Both the position numbers and the translations under genes were made by a program. Source: Hyphomicrobiales bacterium (GTDB lineage Bacteria > Pseudomonadota > Alphaproteobacteria > Rhizobiales > Rhizobiaceae). From it: 64,000 bases of DNA. The stretch covers positions 62,001-126,000 of the forward strand of contig UBTF01000005.1 of the NCBI GenBank assembly GCA_900468285.1, written 5' to 3'. Under the pieces are notes generated by a model. It was given only the letters and a program-made list of their open reading frames with translations. It was not told the origin of the DNA and ran no database searches. This document shows positions 17,339 through 25,363 of this stretch, in pieces. The first letter of the stretch is position 1, and every line of letters starts with the position of its first letter.

Positions 17339-18061
17339 ATGGACAAGGTTGTTCTTATCACCGGCGCCTCCAGCGGCATTGGGGTCGGCATCGCCCACGA
17401 ACTGGCCAAGGCTGGTGCTACCGTCGTTCTCGGCGCACGTCGCACCGATCGTCTGGAAGCCGTCGCCCTGGATATCCGTGCGGCCGGCGGAAAGGTCATG
17501 ACGCGGAAGGTCGATGTGACCGATCGTTCCGACGTCGCGGCATTCGCCGAGGCTGCCCGGCAGGAATTTGGGCGGATCGACGTCATCGTCAACAATGCGG
17601 GCGTCATGCCGCTTTCGCCGATGGCCTCGGTGAAGGTTGACGAGTGGAACACGATGATCGACGTCAATATCAAGGGCGTGCTCTACGGTATCGCCGCCGT
17701 TCTGCAGGAGATGACCGAGCGCGGCTCGGGCCAGATCATCAACATCGCCTCGATCGGCGCGCTTCAGGTGGTACCGACCGCGGCCGTCTATTGCGCCACG
17801 AAATATGCGGTCCGGGCGATCTCCGATGGTCTGCGCCAGGAAAACGACAAGCTGCGCGTCACCTGCATCCATCCCGGCGTCGTGGAAAGCGAGCTGGCCA
17901 GCACGATCACCGACCCAACAGCGATTGAAGGCATGAAGGCATACCGCGCGATTGCACTCACACCCGATGCGATCGGTCGCGCGGTTCGCTTTGCTATCGA
18001 GCAACCCGAGGATGTCGACATCAACGAAATCGTCGTTCGTCCGACCAGGGCGGCATTCTGA
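17339..18061 (+). CDS. Short-chain dehydrogenase/reductase (SDR)
   Basis: 240-aa classical SDR oxidoreductase using NAD(P)H. It has the cofactor motif TGASSGIG (residues 8-15), NNAG, the catalytic serine in NIASIGA, and YCATK holding the catalytic Tyr and Lys. The ATG at 17339 follows aggagaaagtt; an upstream ATG at 17282 lacks a ribosome site. It is the first gene of a three-gene unit controlled by the divergent LysR gene. The substrate is unknown. Confidence 0.92.
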   Translation: MDKVVLITGASSGIGVGIAHELAKAGATVVLGARRTDRLEAVALDIRAAGGKVMTRKVDVTDRSDVAAFAEAARQEFGRIDVIVNNAGVMPLSPMASVKVDEWNTMIDVNIKGVLYGIAAVLQEMTERGSGQIINIASIGALQVVPTAAVYCATKYAVRAISDGLRQENDKLRVTCIHPGVVESELASTITDPTAIEGMKAYRAIALTPDAIGRAVRFAIEQPEDVDINEIVVRPTRAAF

Positions 18062-18099
18062 CCGGCCACGACGCAATAAGGCAGCAAAAGGAGAATATC

Positions 18100-18618
18100 A
18101 TGTTCAAGCAGATTGGATCCCATGTCGCAGCGGCCGCCGCCCTCTCGCTTCTCGGCCTCTTTCCTCAAGCCACTTTCGCCGAGACGACGGAGGAAAGGCG
18201 CGATCGCGGGTCTGCGGTCATCCGTAGTCTTAACAACGGGACAACTCAGCCGACGCTTGAGCGCATGCGGACGGAGTTCCCGTTCCTGGCCGATGCGACT
18301 GAAGCCTATGCCCTAGGCGACGTCTGGTCACGGCCGGGTCTCGACAATCGGACACGCCAGCTCGCCGCAGTGGCAGCCTTCGCCGCCATCGGCGAGACGG
18401 CTTTCATGAGGGTTCATGCCGGCTATGCGCTTAACATCGGCGTGCCGGAGGAAGAGCTCAAAGAGGTCATCTACATGGTAACCGTGCCGGCCGGCTTTCC
18501 GAAAGCGATCGCGGCCTCCCAGGCCTTGTCGGATCTCTTCCGCGAGCGGCGAGAAGCAAACGGGGGTGAGCCCGCCGGGGAACGCCCAGCGCCACAACCC
18601 GAGGAGAAGCGTCGATGA
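18100..18618 (+). CDS. Exported carboxymuconolactone decarboxylase (CMD) family protein
   Basis: 172-aa protein with an N-terminal signal peptide (hydrophobic core, cleavage near ATFAE) and a CMD domain (RQLAAVAAFAAIGETAFMR, HAGYALNIGVPEEELKEVIY). The CxxC of AhpD-type peroxidase partners is absent, so a thiol-disulphide role is unlikely. The conserved His of the decarboxylase-like group is present. The C-terminus is rich in Pro, Glu and Arg. It overlaps the next gene by 4 nt (ATGA), so translation is coupled. CMD proteins with this export signal often sit with SDR genes and LysR regulators; the reaction is not known. Confidence 0.85.
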   Translation: MFKQIGSHVAAAAALSLLGLFPQATFAETTEERRDRGSAVIRSLNNGTTQPTLERMRTEFPFLADATEAYALGDVWSRPGLDNRTRQLAAVAAFAAIGETAFMRVHAGYALNIGVPEEELKEVIYMVTVPAGFPKAIAASQALSDLFRERREANGGEPAGERPAPQPEEKRR

Positions 18619-19007
18619 GAAGTCCCCTTCTCTTCATCGCCGCCACCATCATCGTCACCGCCGTGTCTGTCGGCGCGGTGGTCCACAGCGTAAAGGCAGA
18701 GGACACCATGCCCACCCAACTCAACACAGCAACAAACACTGACGTCAGCACCGAGGCCCAGCCGCAGAAGCATCCCTATCTCGGCATGTGGGTGACAAGT
18801 GACGGTCGCATCCGTCAAGAGCTGCTTCCCAGCGGCCGCTACGACGAAGCTCGCGGAGCCCGCCGCAGCGCTTATCAGGGCCGCTATCGTGTGACAGGCA
18901 CGCAGATCGACTACTGGGACGACACCGGCTTCACCGCCGACGGCACCTTCGTCGACAGCGACACGCTGCACCACGGCGGAATGATCTTCTACAGGGAGAA
19001 GAGCTGA
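18615..19007 (+). CDS. Atu4866-domain protein, membrane-anchored or exported
   Basis: 130-aa protein with an N-terminal hydrophobic segment (residues about 5-25) and a C-terminal domain matching the Agrobacterium Atu4866 family (HPYLGMWVTSDGRIRQELLP, YQGRYRVTGTQIDYWDDTGF). The domain is a small beta-barrel of unknown function. It overlaps the CMD gene, so the two probably act together in the cell envelope. Confidence 0.85.
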   Translation: MRSPLLFIAATIIVTAVSVGAVVHSVKAEDTMPTQLNTATNTDVSTEAQPQKHPYLGMWVTSDGRIRQELLPSGRYDEARGARRSAYQGRYRVTGTQIDYWDDTGFTADGTFVDSDTLHHGGMIFYREKS

Positions 19008-19704
19008 AGCGTCGATTGTCTTTGGTCTATTGCTTGCTCAATGCATAAGAGTCGAGTTAACCGCATGCAATGCAACGAAAAGTCACTACTTCATACTGCC
19101 TTGCCTTTGAGGCTCAAACCAGTAAACAAGCTTTTTTGGGCTTGCCTCCAACCCATGTCTCTGATGACAACATTGGGCCGTCTCCCTTTTCGAGCAAGAA
19201 CCCTTATTCCATCTCTGAGTTGCATTGACTGCATTGATGGGACATATCCACGACCTTCTAAACATGAGTTGTGATCAGGTTTGTCGTTGACCGTCTGTTG
19301 CCGCCTTGCACGGACATTGCAGACAGCTTTTCGATCAACCCTTTGGACTACCTCTTTCCAGTGCCGCTGAAGTGAGAAGCTTTTCTTCCTCTGGTCGCTG
19401 ACCGTTGTCTCGCCGCAACATGGTCCGTTGCCACAATCTTTGCATGTGAAAGATCTAACCGTTGCGGACAAGGATCAACGGGCCCGCTTGGAGGTCCGAT
19501 AGGACGTAAAGTCTTGCCAAATTTCGGGGCACTCAAGCAGAAGAGCTTGCCGGCATAGTCATGCAGCCTCTTCAAATCTCAGAGGGACCTCTGATGGCGG
19601 GGCAACGGGTACAGCGCAAGGCGCGGGTAGCAGGCTACATCGGCCCGCTGCGGCGCATCGTGCGGTTTGGTAGCAAAACAATCTCGCATAAATAGCCTGC
19701 ACCA
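19008..19704. other. 697-bp interval without a recognisable gene
   Basis: Several short frames are open on both strands, but none has both a ribosome site and a family resemblance. The longest, at 19091-19471 on the minus strand, encodes a Cys-rich stretch (CKDCGNGPCC) that I do not recognise. It may be degraded DNA between two gene modules. Confidence 0.4.
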
Positions 19705-20439
19705 TCATCCCTGTGCTGTCGGACGGATGACGATGCTGCCGACGTCGACCTCGGGCGGCTGTTCGATAGCAAACAGAATACCGCGGGCGATAGCGTCCGC
19801 CGGCATCGCAATCGCACCTAGATCATCCTGGATCTTTTTCCTCATGACCGAGTCCGTAATGCTCTCGCCAAAGTTGGTCGCGGTCATTCCAGGCGAGATT
19901 TCGGTGACGCGAAGGTTCGGTCCCGCCTCCTGGCGCAAGGCCTCCGTAGCGGTCCGGACTGCATTCTTTGTCGCCGCATAGACACCCATGGTCGGCACGA
20001 TCTTCAGGCCGGCCGTCGATATCACGTTGATGACGTGCCCGAAGCCTTGCCGAGCGAAAACCGGTAGCGATGCGGCAATCCCATAAAGCATTCCTCTCAG
20101 GTTCACGTCGATCATCAGATCCCAGTCTTCGACCCGCAGGTCATCGAAGCGTGAAATCGGGCCGACGCCCGCATTGTTGAGGATCGCGTCAAGCTTGCCG
20201 CCTTTCTGGACGGCGAGCGAAACCAAGGCTTCCAGGTCGGCACGCTTGCAAACGTCCGTCGCCTTGAAAGCGACCCTGCCGTTTGAGGCTAAGATCTCAT
20301 TGGCTACAACCTGCAGCGGCTCCAGTCTTCTCGCGCCAAGCACCACGAATGCGCCATTTTCGGCCAGCAGCTTTGCCGTTGCCCGGCCGATGCCGCTGCT
20401 CGCTCCGGTTATGACCACGACTTTATTTTCGATGCTCAT
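19705..20439 (-). CDS. Short-chain dehydrogenase/reductase (SDR)
   Basis: 244-aa classical SDR: TGASSGIG near the N-terminus, NNAGVGPIS, a serine in NVISTAGLKIVP and the YAATK active site. It resembles the SDR at 17339 in layout, including the C-terminal block ending EVDVGSIVIRPT, so the two may be distant paralogues. It is divergent from an AraC regulator across 96 bp. The ribosome site aggag lies before the ATG. Confidence 0.92.
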   Translation of the reverse strand: MSIENKVVVITGASSGIGRATAKLLAENGAFVVLGARRLEPLQVVANEILASNGRVAFKATDVCKRADLEALVSLAVQKGGKLDAILNNAGVGPISRFDDLRVEDWDLMIDVNLRGMLYGIAASLPVFARQGFGHVINVISTAGLKIVPTMGVYAATKNAVRTATEALRQEAGPNLRVTEISPGMTATNFGESITDSVMRKKIQDDLGAIAMPADAIARGILFAIEQPPEVDVGSIVIRPTAQG

Positions 20440-20535
20440 GATCGTTCTCCTCTAGACTTTGGTTAGCGGAATCTAGATCAATGCTTCGAGAGCATCTACG
20501 CGAAGAGGTCCATTTTTTTGTTGCGATCGTCCACG

Positions 20536-21441
20536 ATGGAGCGGGATCCGCTGTCTGACGTCCTTGATGTACTGGGCGCTCAGGTGGTGAGGCGCACCCG
20601 CATGCAGGCAGGTGGACCGTGGGCATTCGCATTCCCGGCCGCAAACCGCCTGAAGTTTGTCGCGGTCCTCGAGGGCGAACAGTGGATCCTCACGGAGAAC
20701 GAGCCACGCTGCCTTATGAAGAAAGGTGATGTCTGCCTATTGGGTCGAACGTCATACGTTGTTGCGAGCGATCCTGAACTGGAACCGCAAAATGGAACGT
20801 TTCTTTTTCCGGAAAGGGGTTCAGACTTTGCTAGAGTGGGATCCGGAGACGGGGTCGTTGCGATTGGCGGTTCGATAGTTTTCCCTGACGAGAATGGCGA
20901 TTTCCTTCTCGACATGCTCCCTGGGTTCTTGCTCGTAGGGCGGGAGGCCAGCGGGGCGGGGGCTATCGCAGCTGTTCTCGACATGATTAGCAAAGAAATC
21001 CTGCGAGGTGCCATGGGCGCCGGCATCGTCGCCGCCCGCCTCGCAGACGTCCTTGTGGTGGAAGCGTTGCGGACGCTGTCGCGTGACGGTGATCGAGGTC
21101 TGACGGGGTGGCTCGGGGCCATCTCCGATCCACGTCTCGGACGCGCGTTACGCGCCGTCCACCGCGACGTCGCATCACCGTGGACAGTTGCTGCGCTAGC
21201 AGAGGTAGCCGGAATGTCGCGAGCAGCGTTTTCTGCGCAGTTCAGCCAACAGGTCGGGAGACCGCCTCTCGCCTATCTTCGCTACTGGCGGCTCACTCTC
21301 GCGAGAGCCCTATTGCGCAAAGACTCGAACTCCGTCGACGAGATTGCCAGACGCGTCGGCTATACATCGCAGAGCGCCTTCTCGAACGCTTATCGGCAAG
21401 CCTTCAAAACGACGCCGCGATCACGCATGCGTGTCGCCTGA
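20536..21441 (+). CDS. AraC family regulator with cupin-type N-terminal domain
   Basis: 301-aa regulator. Residues about 1-180 resemble the AraC-binding cupin_6 domain (DPLSDVLDVLGAQVVRRTRMQ, WAFAFPA). The C-terminal double HTH is complete (WTVAALAEVAGMSRAAFSAQF and SVDEIARRVGYTSQSAFSNAYRQ). The ATG at 20536 is chosen over a TTG at 20518. It likely controls the divergent SDR. Its 3' end overlaps the convergent TetR gene by 21 bp. Confidence 0.92.
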   Translation: MERDPLSDVLDVLGAQVVRRTRMQAGGPWAFAFPAANRLKFVAVLEGEQWILTENEPRCLMKKGDVCLLGRTSYVVASDPELEPQNGTFLFPERGSDFARVGSGDGVVAIGGSIVFPDENGDFLLDMLPGFLLVGREASGAGAIAAVLDMISKEILRGAMGAGIVAARLADVLVVEALRTLSRDGDRGLTGWLGAISDPRLGRALRAVHRDVASPWTVAALAEVAGMSRAAFSAQFSQQVGRPPLAYLRYWRLTLARALLRKDSNSVDEIARRVGYTSQSAFSNAYRQAFKTTPRSRMRVA

Positions 21442-22044
21442 TTGGACCTCCCGGACGACGCTGCCGAATGCTTCCTGAAGAAGCTCGGCCATTGGCCGCG
21501 CGCCTTTCTCCAGGTTGAAGATGTCTCCAGCAATGCGCATCGCTCCAACGGAGAGCATGGCGACGACACGTAATGCCGTTGATCGCTCGGGCTCGGGCCA
21601 CCGCTCTTTGAGTGCTTCGTAGATCTCACCTTCCTGCTGGACGTATGATGCCTGTTTGCGTGCTTGAACGCTTGGACTTGTTCGCATCAACCGATCCATC
21701 TCGATCATGTCATTCGTCGGGATTGCATTACAGACGCTTACCACCGCGTCCCGTACCGCGCCGATCGGCGTCGAAGTTGCGGGAGCCTTTCGCACGGCAT
21801 CGGCCAGCATTTCGCCAATTCCACTTTGCAGCGACAGCAAAATCTCGTCCTTCGACGTGAAATAGTAGAAGAAGGTTCTGCGTGAAATTCCCGCGGCCGC
21901 AGCGATTTCATCGAGCGTCGTGTGGTCGAATCCTTTCTGGAGGAAAAGAGCGATCCCTTGTTCGGTAATGCGTTTTTTTGTCTCGCGCTTCTTTCGTTCC
22001 CGCAGGCCGCCGCCTGCTTCAATGTCATGCTCGGATTTCTCCAC
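21421..22044 (-). CDS. TetR family regulator
   Basis: About 207-aa repressor. The N-terminal HTH is clear (ALFLQKGFDHTTLDEIAAAAGISRRTFFYYFTSKDE split over residues about 30-65) and the C-terminal ligand domain is of usual size. The start is uncertain: GTG at 22044 or 22047, both just after an agagg ribosome site; longer starts up to 22146 would cross the divergent promoter. It is divergent from an SDR gene with two matching operator-like repeats between them, so it most likely represses both. Its stop lies inside the end of the AraC gene. Confidence 0.88.
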   Translation of the reverse strand: MEKSEHDIEAGGGLRERKKRETKKRITEQGIALFLQKGFDHTTLDEIAAAAGISRRTFFYYFTSKDEILLSLQSGIGEMLADAVRKAPATSTPIGAVRDAVVSVCNAIPTNDMIEMDRLMRTSPSVQARKQASYVQQEGEIYEALKERWPEPERSTALRVVAMLSVGAMRIAGDIFNLEKGARPMAELLQEAFGSVVREVQSGDTHA

Positions 22045-22061
22045 CACAGCCTCTTGTATAA

Positions 22062-22097
22062 TTACACTCAGTGCGATATTTATTTTACACCAAGTGC
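22062..22097. promoter_or_regulatory. Tandem operator-like repeats between tetR-type gene and SDR
   Basis: TTACACTCAGTGC (22062-22074) and TTACACCAAGTGC (22085-22097) match at 11 of 13 positions and start 23 bp apart. Each has a CACnnnGTG core; the first is a perfect CACT-N-AGTG dyad. They lie in the 76-bp divergent promoter, as expected for TetR operators. Confidence 0.6.
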
Positions 22098-22120
22098 AAA
22101 AATGATGAAAGAGGCGTGAG

Positions 22121-23050
22121 ATGACAAAGTGGAACGAGACCGACATATCCGATCAGCGCGGACGGTCCGCCGTGGTGACAGGAACGGGAGGACTAGGGCT
22201 CGAAACCGCGCTGTTGCTTGCCCGCGCAGGATGCAACGTGACCATAGCCGGTCGCAATCCTCAAAAAGGTGCCGACGCCGTATCGCGCGTTCAACGCGCC
22301 GTTCCCCATGCCGCTATGCGGTTTGAGAAACTTGATCTTGCGGATCTCTCTTCGGTCTTCTCGTTCGCACGGCGGATGAACAGCGACAGGGAGAGTCTAG
22401 ATGTTCTGGTGAACAATGCCGGCATCATGGTGCCGCCGGAGCGGCAGGAAACGCAGGACGGCTTCGAGTTGCAGTTCGGTACAAACTACCTCGGCCATTT
22501 CGCATTGACCGCTCAACTGATGCCACTGCTGTCAAAGGGCACGGACGCCCGTGTCGTCACCGTGTCCAGTGTCGCAGCTCGCGCTGGGAAGATAAATTTC
22601 GACGATATTAACTCTAAGACGCACTATCGTCCAATGGAGGCCTACAGCCAGTCGAAGCTTGCATGCTTGATGTTTGCGCTCGAGCTTCAAGATCGAAGCC
22701 GAGCTGCAGGGTGGGGTGTCTCAAGCATAGCGGCGCACCCGGGAATCTCTCGAACCGATCTGCTGCACAACGCGCCCGGTCGAAATAGCGTGCACGGTTT
22801 GGCGCGAACCTTCCTCTGGTTTCTGTTTCAGCCCGTCGCACAAGGTGCCTTGCCGCAGCTATTCGCCGCCACATCGAAGGATGCGAAGTCTGGCGGTTAT
22901 TATGGCCCCGATCGCCTTGGCGAGACACGCGGACATCCGCAACCGGCACGCATCCCGCCACAGGCTCTCGATCGTGTCGCCTGTAAGCGACTTTGGGAGG
23001 TCTCCGAACGTATGACCGAACTTCCGATAGGTCCGACTTGGGATCTCTAG
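22121..23050 (+). CDS. SDR oxidoreductase of the retinol-dehydrogenase/protochlorophyllide-reductase-like group
   Basis: 309-aa SDR. The cofactor motif is VVTGTGGLGLETALLLARAG, with NNAGIMVPP, a serine in VSSVAARAG and active site YSQSK. The fingerprint TGxGGLG departs from the usual TGANxGIG by having two glycines, but the spacing is right. The FQLQFGTNYLGHF-like block (FELQFGTNYLGHFALT) is typical of this subgroup. The ATG at 22121 has gagg upstream. It is probably induced when the divergent TetR protein binds its ligand. Confidence 0.9.
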   Translation: MTKWNETDISDQRGRSAVVTGTGGLGLETALLLARAGCNVTIAGRNPQKGADAVSRVQRAVPHAAMRFEKLDLADLSSVFSFARRMNSDRESLDVLVNNAGIMVPPERQETQDGFELQFGTNYLGHFALTAQLMPLLSKGTDARVVTVSSVAARAGKINFDDINSKTHYRPMEAYSQSKLACLMFALELQDRSRAAGWGVSSIAAHPGISRTDLLHNAPGRNSVHGLARTFLWFLFQPVAQGALPQLFAATSKDAKSGGYYGPDRLGETRGHPQPARIPPQALDRVACKRLWEVSERMTELPIGPTWDL

Positions 23051-23266
23051 TAAGCTGGTCGGACAGACTGCCAGAACGGCGCTTGAACGCCGGGATCAGG
23101 TCCGTCGGGGAAGCCGGCCAGTTTACCACATTGTCGGCGATCTTGACCTTTCGTGCCTGAAAATGTTCGGATGAGGCTTCGAATGAAGGAAATGCGGTGG
23201 CCTCGGTACCCCTCTATTCCGTGATTTTTGTCTAGCTGTATATGTGGGGGTGGCGTAAGAAGGATC

Positions 23267-23716
23267 ATGCCGCACCAAGACGAAGAAATCCATCCAGAAG
23301 CAGCCGTAGCACCGGGCTACTTAGCAAACCATGCTGCCAAAGTTTTCAACAGGCTGGTGGACAACGCTCTTCGCCCGCATGGTTTGTCAATGGCTCTGAT
23401 CGGCCCCGTTCTCTTACTATCTTGGAAAGGGCCGATGCTCCAGCGCGACATCGTGCGCTCATCTGCGATCAAGCAGCCCGCAATGGTTGCTCTCCTCGAT
23501 AAGCTTGATGCGATGGAGTTGATTTTCCGGACGCCTTCAGAAAGCGACCGTCGCGCCGCTATGGTTCACCTGACGGTGAAGGGCAGCGAAGCCGCTGCGA
23601 TCGGGCGCAGCGCTTTGATTGAGACCAACCGGCAAGGTCTGGAAGGTTTCTCGGAGGATGAAGCGAATTTGATGATCACCTTGTTTCAGCGGCTCATCGC
23701 AAATTTCGAGAAATAA
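23267..23716 (+). CDS. MarR family regulator
   Basis: 149-aa winged-helix regulator with the MarR pattern of an N-terminal dimer helix, a recognition region (MLQRDIVRSSAIKQPAMVALL) and a beta-wing (FRTPSESDRRAAMVHLTVKG). The start at 23267 follows aagaaggatc; the frame is open further upstream but has no better start. It lies 55 bp before a FAD monooxygenase in the same direction and probably controls it and itself. Confidence 0.9.
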   Translation: MPHQDEEIHPEAAVAPGYLANHAAKVFNRLVDNALRPHGLSMALIGPVLLLSWKGPMLQRDIVRSSAIKQPAMVALLDKLDAMELIFRTPSESDRRAAMVHLTVKGSEAAAIGRSALIETNRQGLEGFSEDEANLMITLFQRLIANFEK

Positions 23717-23771
23717 AAACGGAACAAATATATCAGAAGTGATGTTCTTTTGCGAATAGGAGATCATCTTT

Positions 23772-24968
23772 ATGTCCGTACGCGTTCTTATCACAGGTGC
23801 CAGCATCGCAGGCAATACGACCGCCTGGTGGCTTGCCCATCACGGCTTCGATGTCACTGTTGTCGAAAAGGCTCCGGAGCTTCGAGATGGAGGGCAGAAT
23901 GTCGACATTCGCGGCGTGGGCCGTGAAGTCCTTCGGAGGATGAATCTCGAGCAGACAGCGCTCGAACACGGAACCGGGGAGGTCGGTACGGCCTGGGTCG
24001 ATGAGGACGGTGAAACCGTCGCCGAGTTTATCACTGATGATCTGGGTCAGGATGGACCAACCGCTGAAATGGAAATCCTTCGGGGCGACCTAGCGCGACT
24101 GGTTTACGAAGCTGCTCGCGAAAAAGCGACGTTTCGTTTTGGTGACTCAGTCGAGGGCGTAGATGAGATAGACAACGCGGTCCGAGTCACTTTTTCGAGC
24201 GGAACAATGGAAGATTACGATGTTGTCATCGTGGCCGAGGGTGTTGGATCATCCACTCGTGAGTTGATTTTTCCAAACGAGAACGATCCGCGCTGGATGG
24301 ATTTGACGATTGCATATTTCACAATTTCTAAAGATGCCGATGATGATCAGCGTTGGCGTTGGTATAATGCAACGGATGGACGAAGTATCTCTTTACGCCC
24401 CGATATGGTTGGTACTACCCGCGCCATGCTTTCCGTGCAGCAGCCACCTGGCGGCGAACATGAATGGAGCTTGGAAGAACAGAAGAGATATCTGAGGGAA
24501 CGCTTCCACGATGCCGGATGGCAGGCTGATCGCGTGCTCGAAGGATTGCAACGGACAGAAGACTTCTATTTCGATGTGCTTCGTCAGGTCAGAATGCCGA
24601 GGTGGTCGAAGGGCCGCGTCGTTCTGACGGGAGACGCTGCGTGGTGTGCGACACCAATTGCAGGTATCGGTGCAACGCTAGCTGTCACCGGCGCTTATGT
24701 TCTGGCAAGTGAACTTCACAGGCATTCTGACATTCAAAGCGCTCTTGAAGCGTATGAAAATGCCATGCGGCCAATGGTCGAAAAAGGGCAGGGCGTGCCA
24801 AAAATTGCGCCTCGACTAATGAATCCGCACAGCAAGCTCGGCATCACCTTGCTTCATGGCGCTCTCAATCTGGTGAGCAAGCCCGGTATCAACAAGATTG
24901 CTTCAAAGCTTCTTGCGGGCGAACAGGAAGCTCCTGATCTTTCAATTTACGATAATGAGCACTGTTGA
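23772..24968 (+). CDS. FAD-dependent monooxygenase (aromatic hydroxylase/TetX-like)
   Basis: 398-aa group A flavoprotein monooxygenase. The dinucleotide-binding motif is near the N-terminus (VLITGASIAGNTTAWWLAHHG, with the third glycine position kept), followed by VEKAPELRDGGQNVDIRG. The second FAD motif, GDAAWCATPIAGIGATLA, is at about residues 287-304. The group includes PHBH-like hydroxylases and tetracycline-inactivating TetX; the substrate cannot be told. Control by the upstream MarR protein fits a phenolic or drug inducer. Confidence 0.9.
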   Translation: MSVRVLITGASIAGNTTAWWLAHHGFDVTVVEKAPELRDGGQNVDIRGVGREVLRRMNLEQTALEHGTGEVGTAWVDEDGETVAEFITDDLGQDGPTAEMEILRGDLARLVYEAAREKATFRFGDSVEGVDEIDNAVRVTFSSGTMEDYDVVIVAEGVGSSTRELIFPNENDPRWMDLTIAYFTISKDADDDQRWRWYNATDGRSISLRPDMVGTTRAMLSVQQPPGGEHEWSLEEQKRYLRERFHDAGWQADRVLEGLQRTEDFYFDVLRQVRMPRWSKGRVVLTGDAAWCATPIAGIGATLAVTGAYVLASELHRHSDIQSALEAYENAMRPMVEKGQGVPKIAPRLMNPHSKLGITLLHGALNLVSKPGINKIASKLLAGEQEAPDLSIYDNEHC

Positions 24969-25038
24969 GGACCGGATTTACTGGCTGCGACTCAAAACAG
25001 AAGGCGTAGCGATTCGTATGTAGGATTGGAACAAGCGT

Positions 25039-25061
25039 CGTTTCCAAACTGCTAGGAAACG
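25039..25061 (+). terminator. Hairpin downstream of the FAD monooxygenase gene
   Basis: Perfect 7-bp arms CGTTTCC and GGAAACG with a 9-nt loop, extended by GCGT/ACGC outer arms with a small bulge. No strong T-run follows, so termination may be weak or the hairpin may have another role. Confidence 0.35.
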
Positions 25062-25363
25062 TTACGCCGGTTCGCTCCCCATTAAGAGCGTTTTGATCAT
25101 CTTATTGAGCGCTAAGTTTAGCCTGCCGGAGCAAATGATGTCTTCAACAGTGGGATCCCGTAATGCGTTTCGATATTGGTCGCCAGGTCGATTCCTATCA
25201 AGAGCTTCACGATATCTGAAAAGGCTGAAATCACTGGTTGATTTACAAAAATCCCCCAGCACTTTTGCCATTTGATGAATGTTACAAAGCGTATAAGGTC
25301 CATGGATACCACCAGCGCTATGAGAACGCAGCGATAATTGAAAGCCAGACAGACCCCGTTCCC

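Noticed and set aside
19091-19471. Cys-rich minus-strand frame in the gap before the SDR
   Set aside because: No ribosome site, no recognised family, and composition typical of chance frames.
25062-25275. Short frames on both strands before the NT-HEPN gene
   Set aside because: They mirror each other on opposite strands, lack ribosome sites and resemble nothing known.
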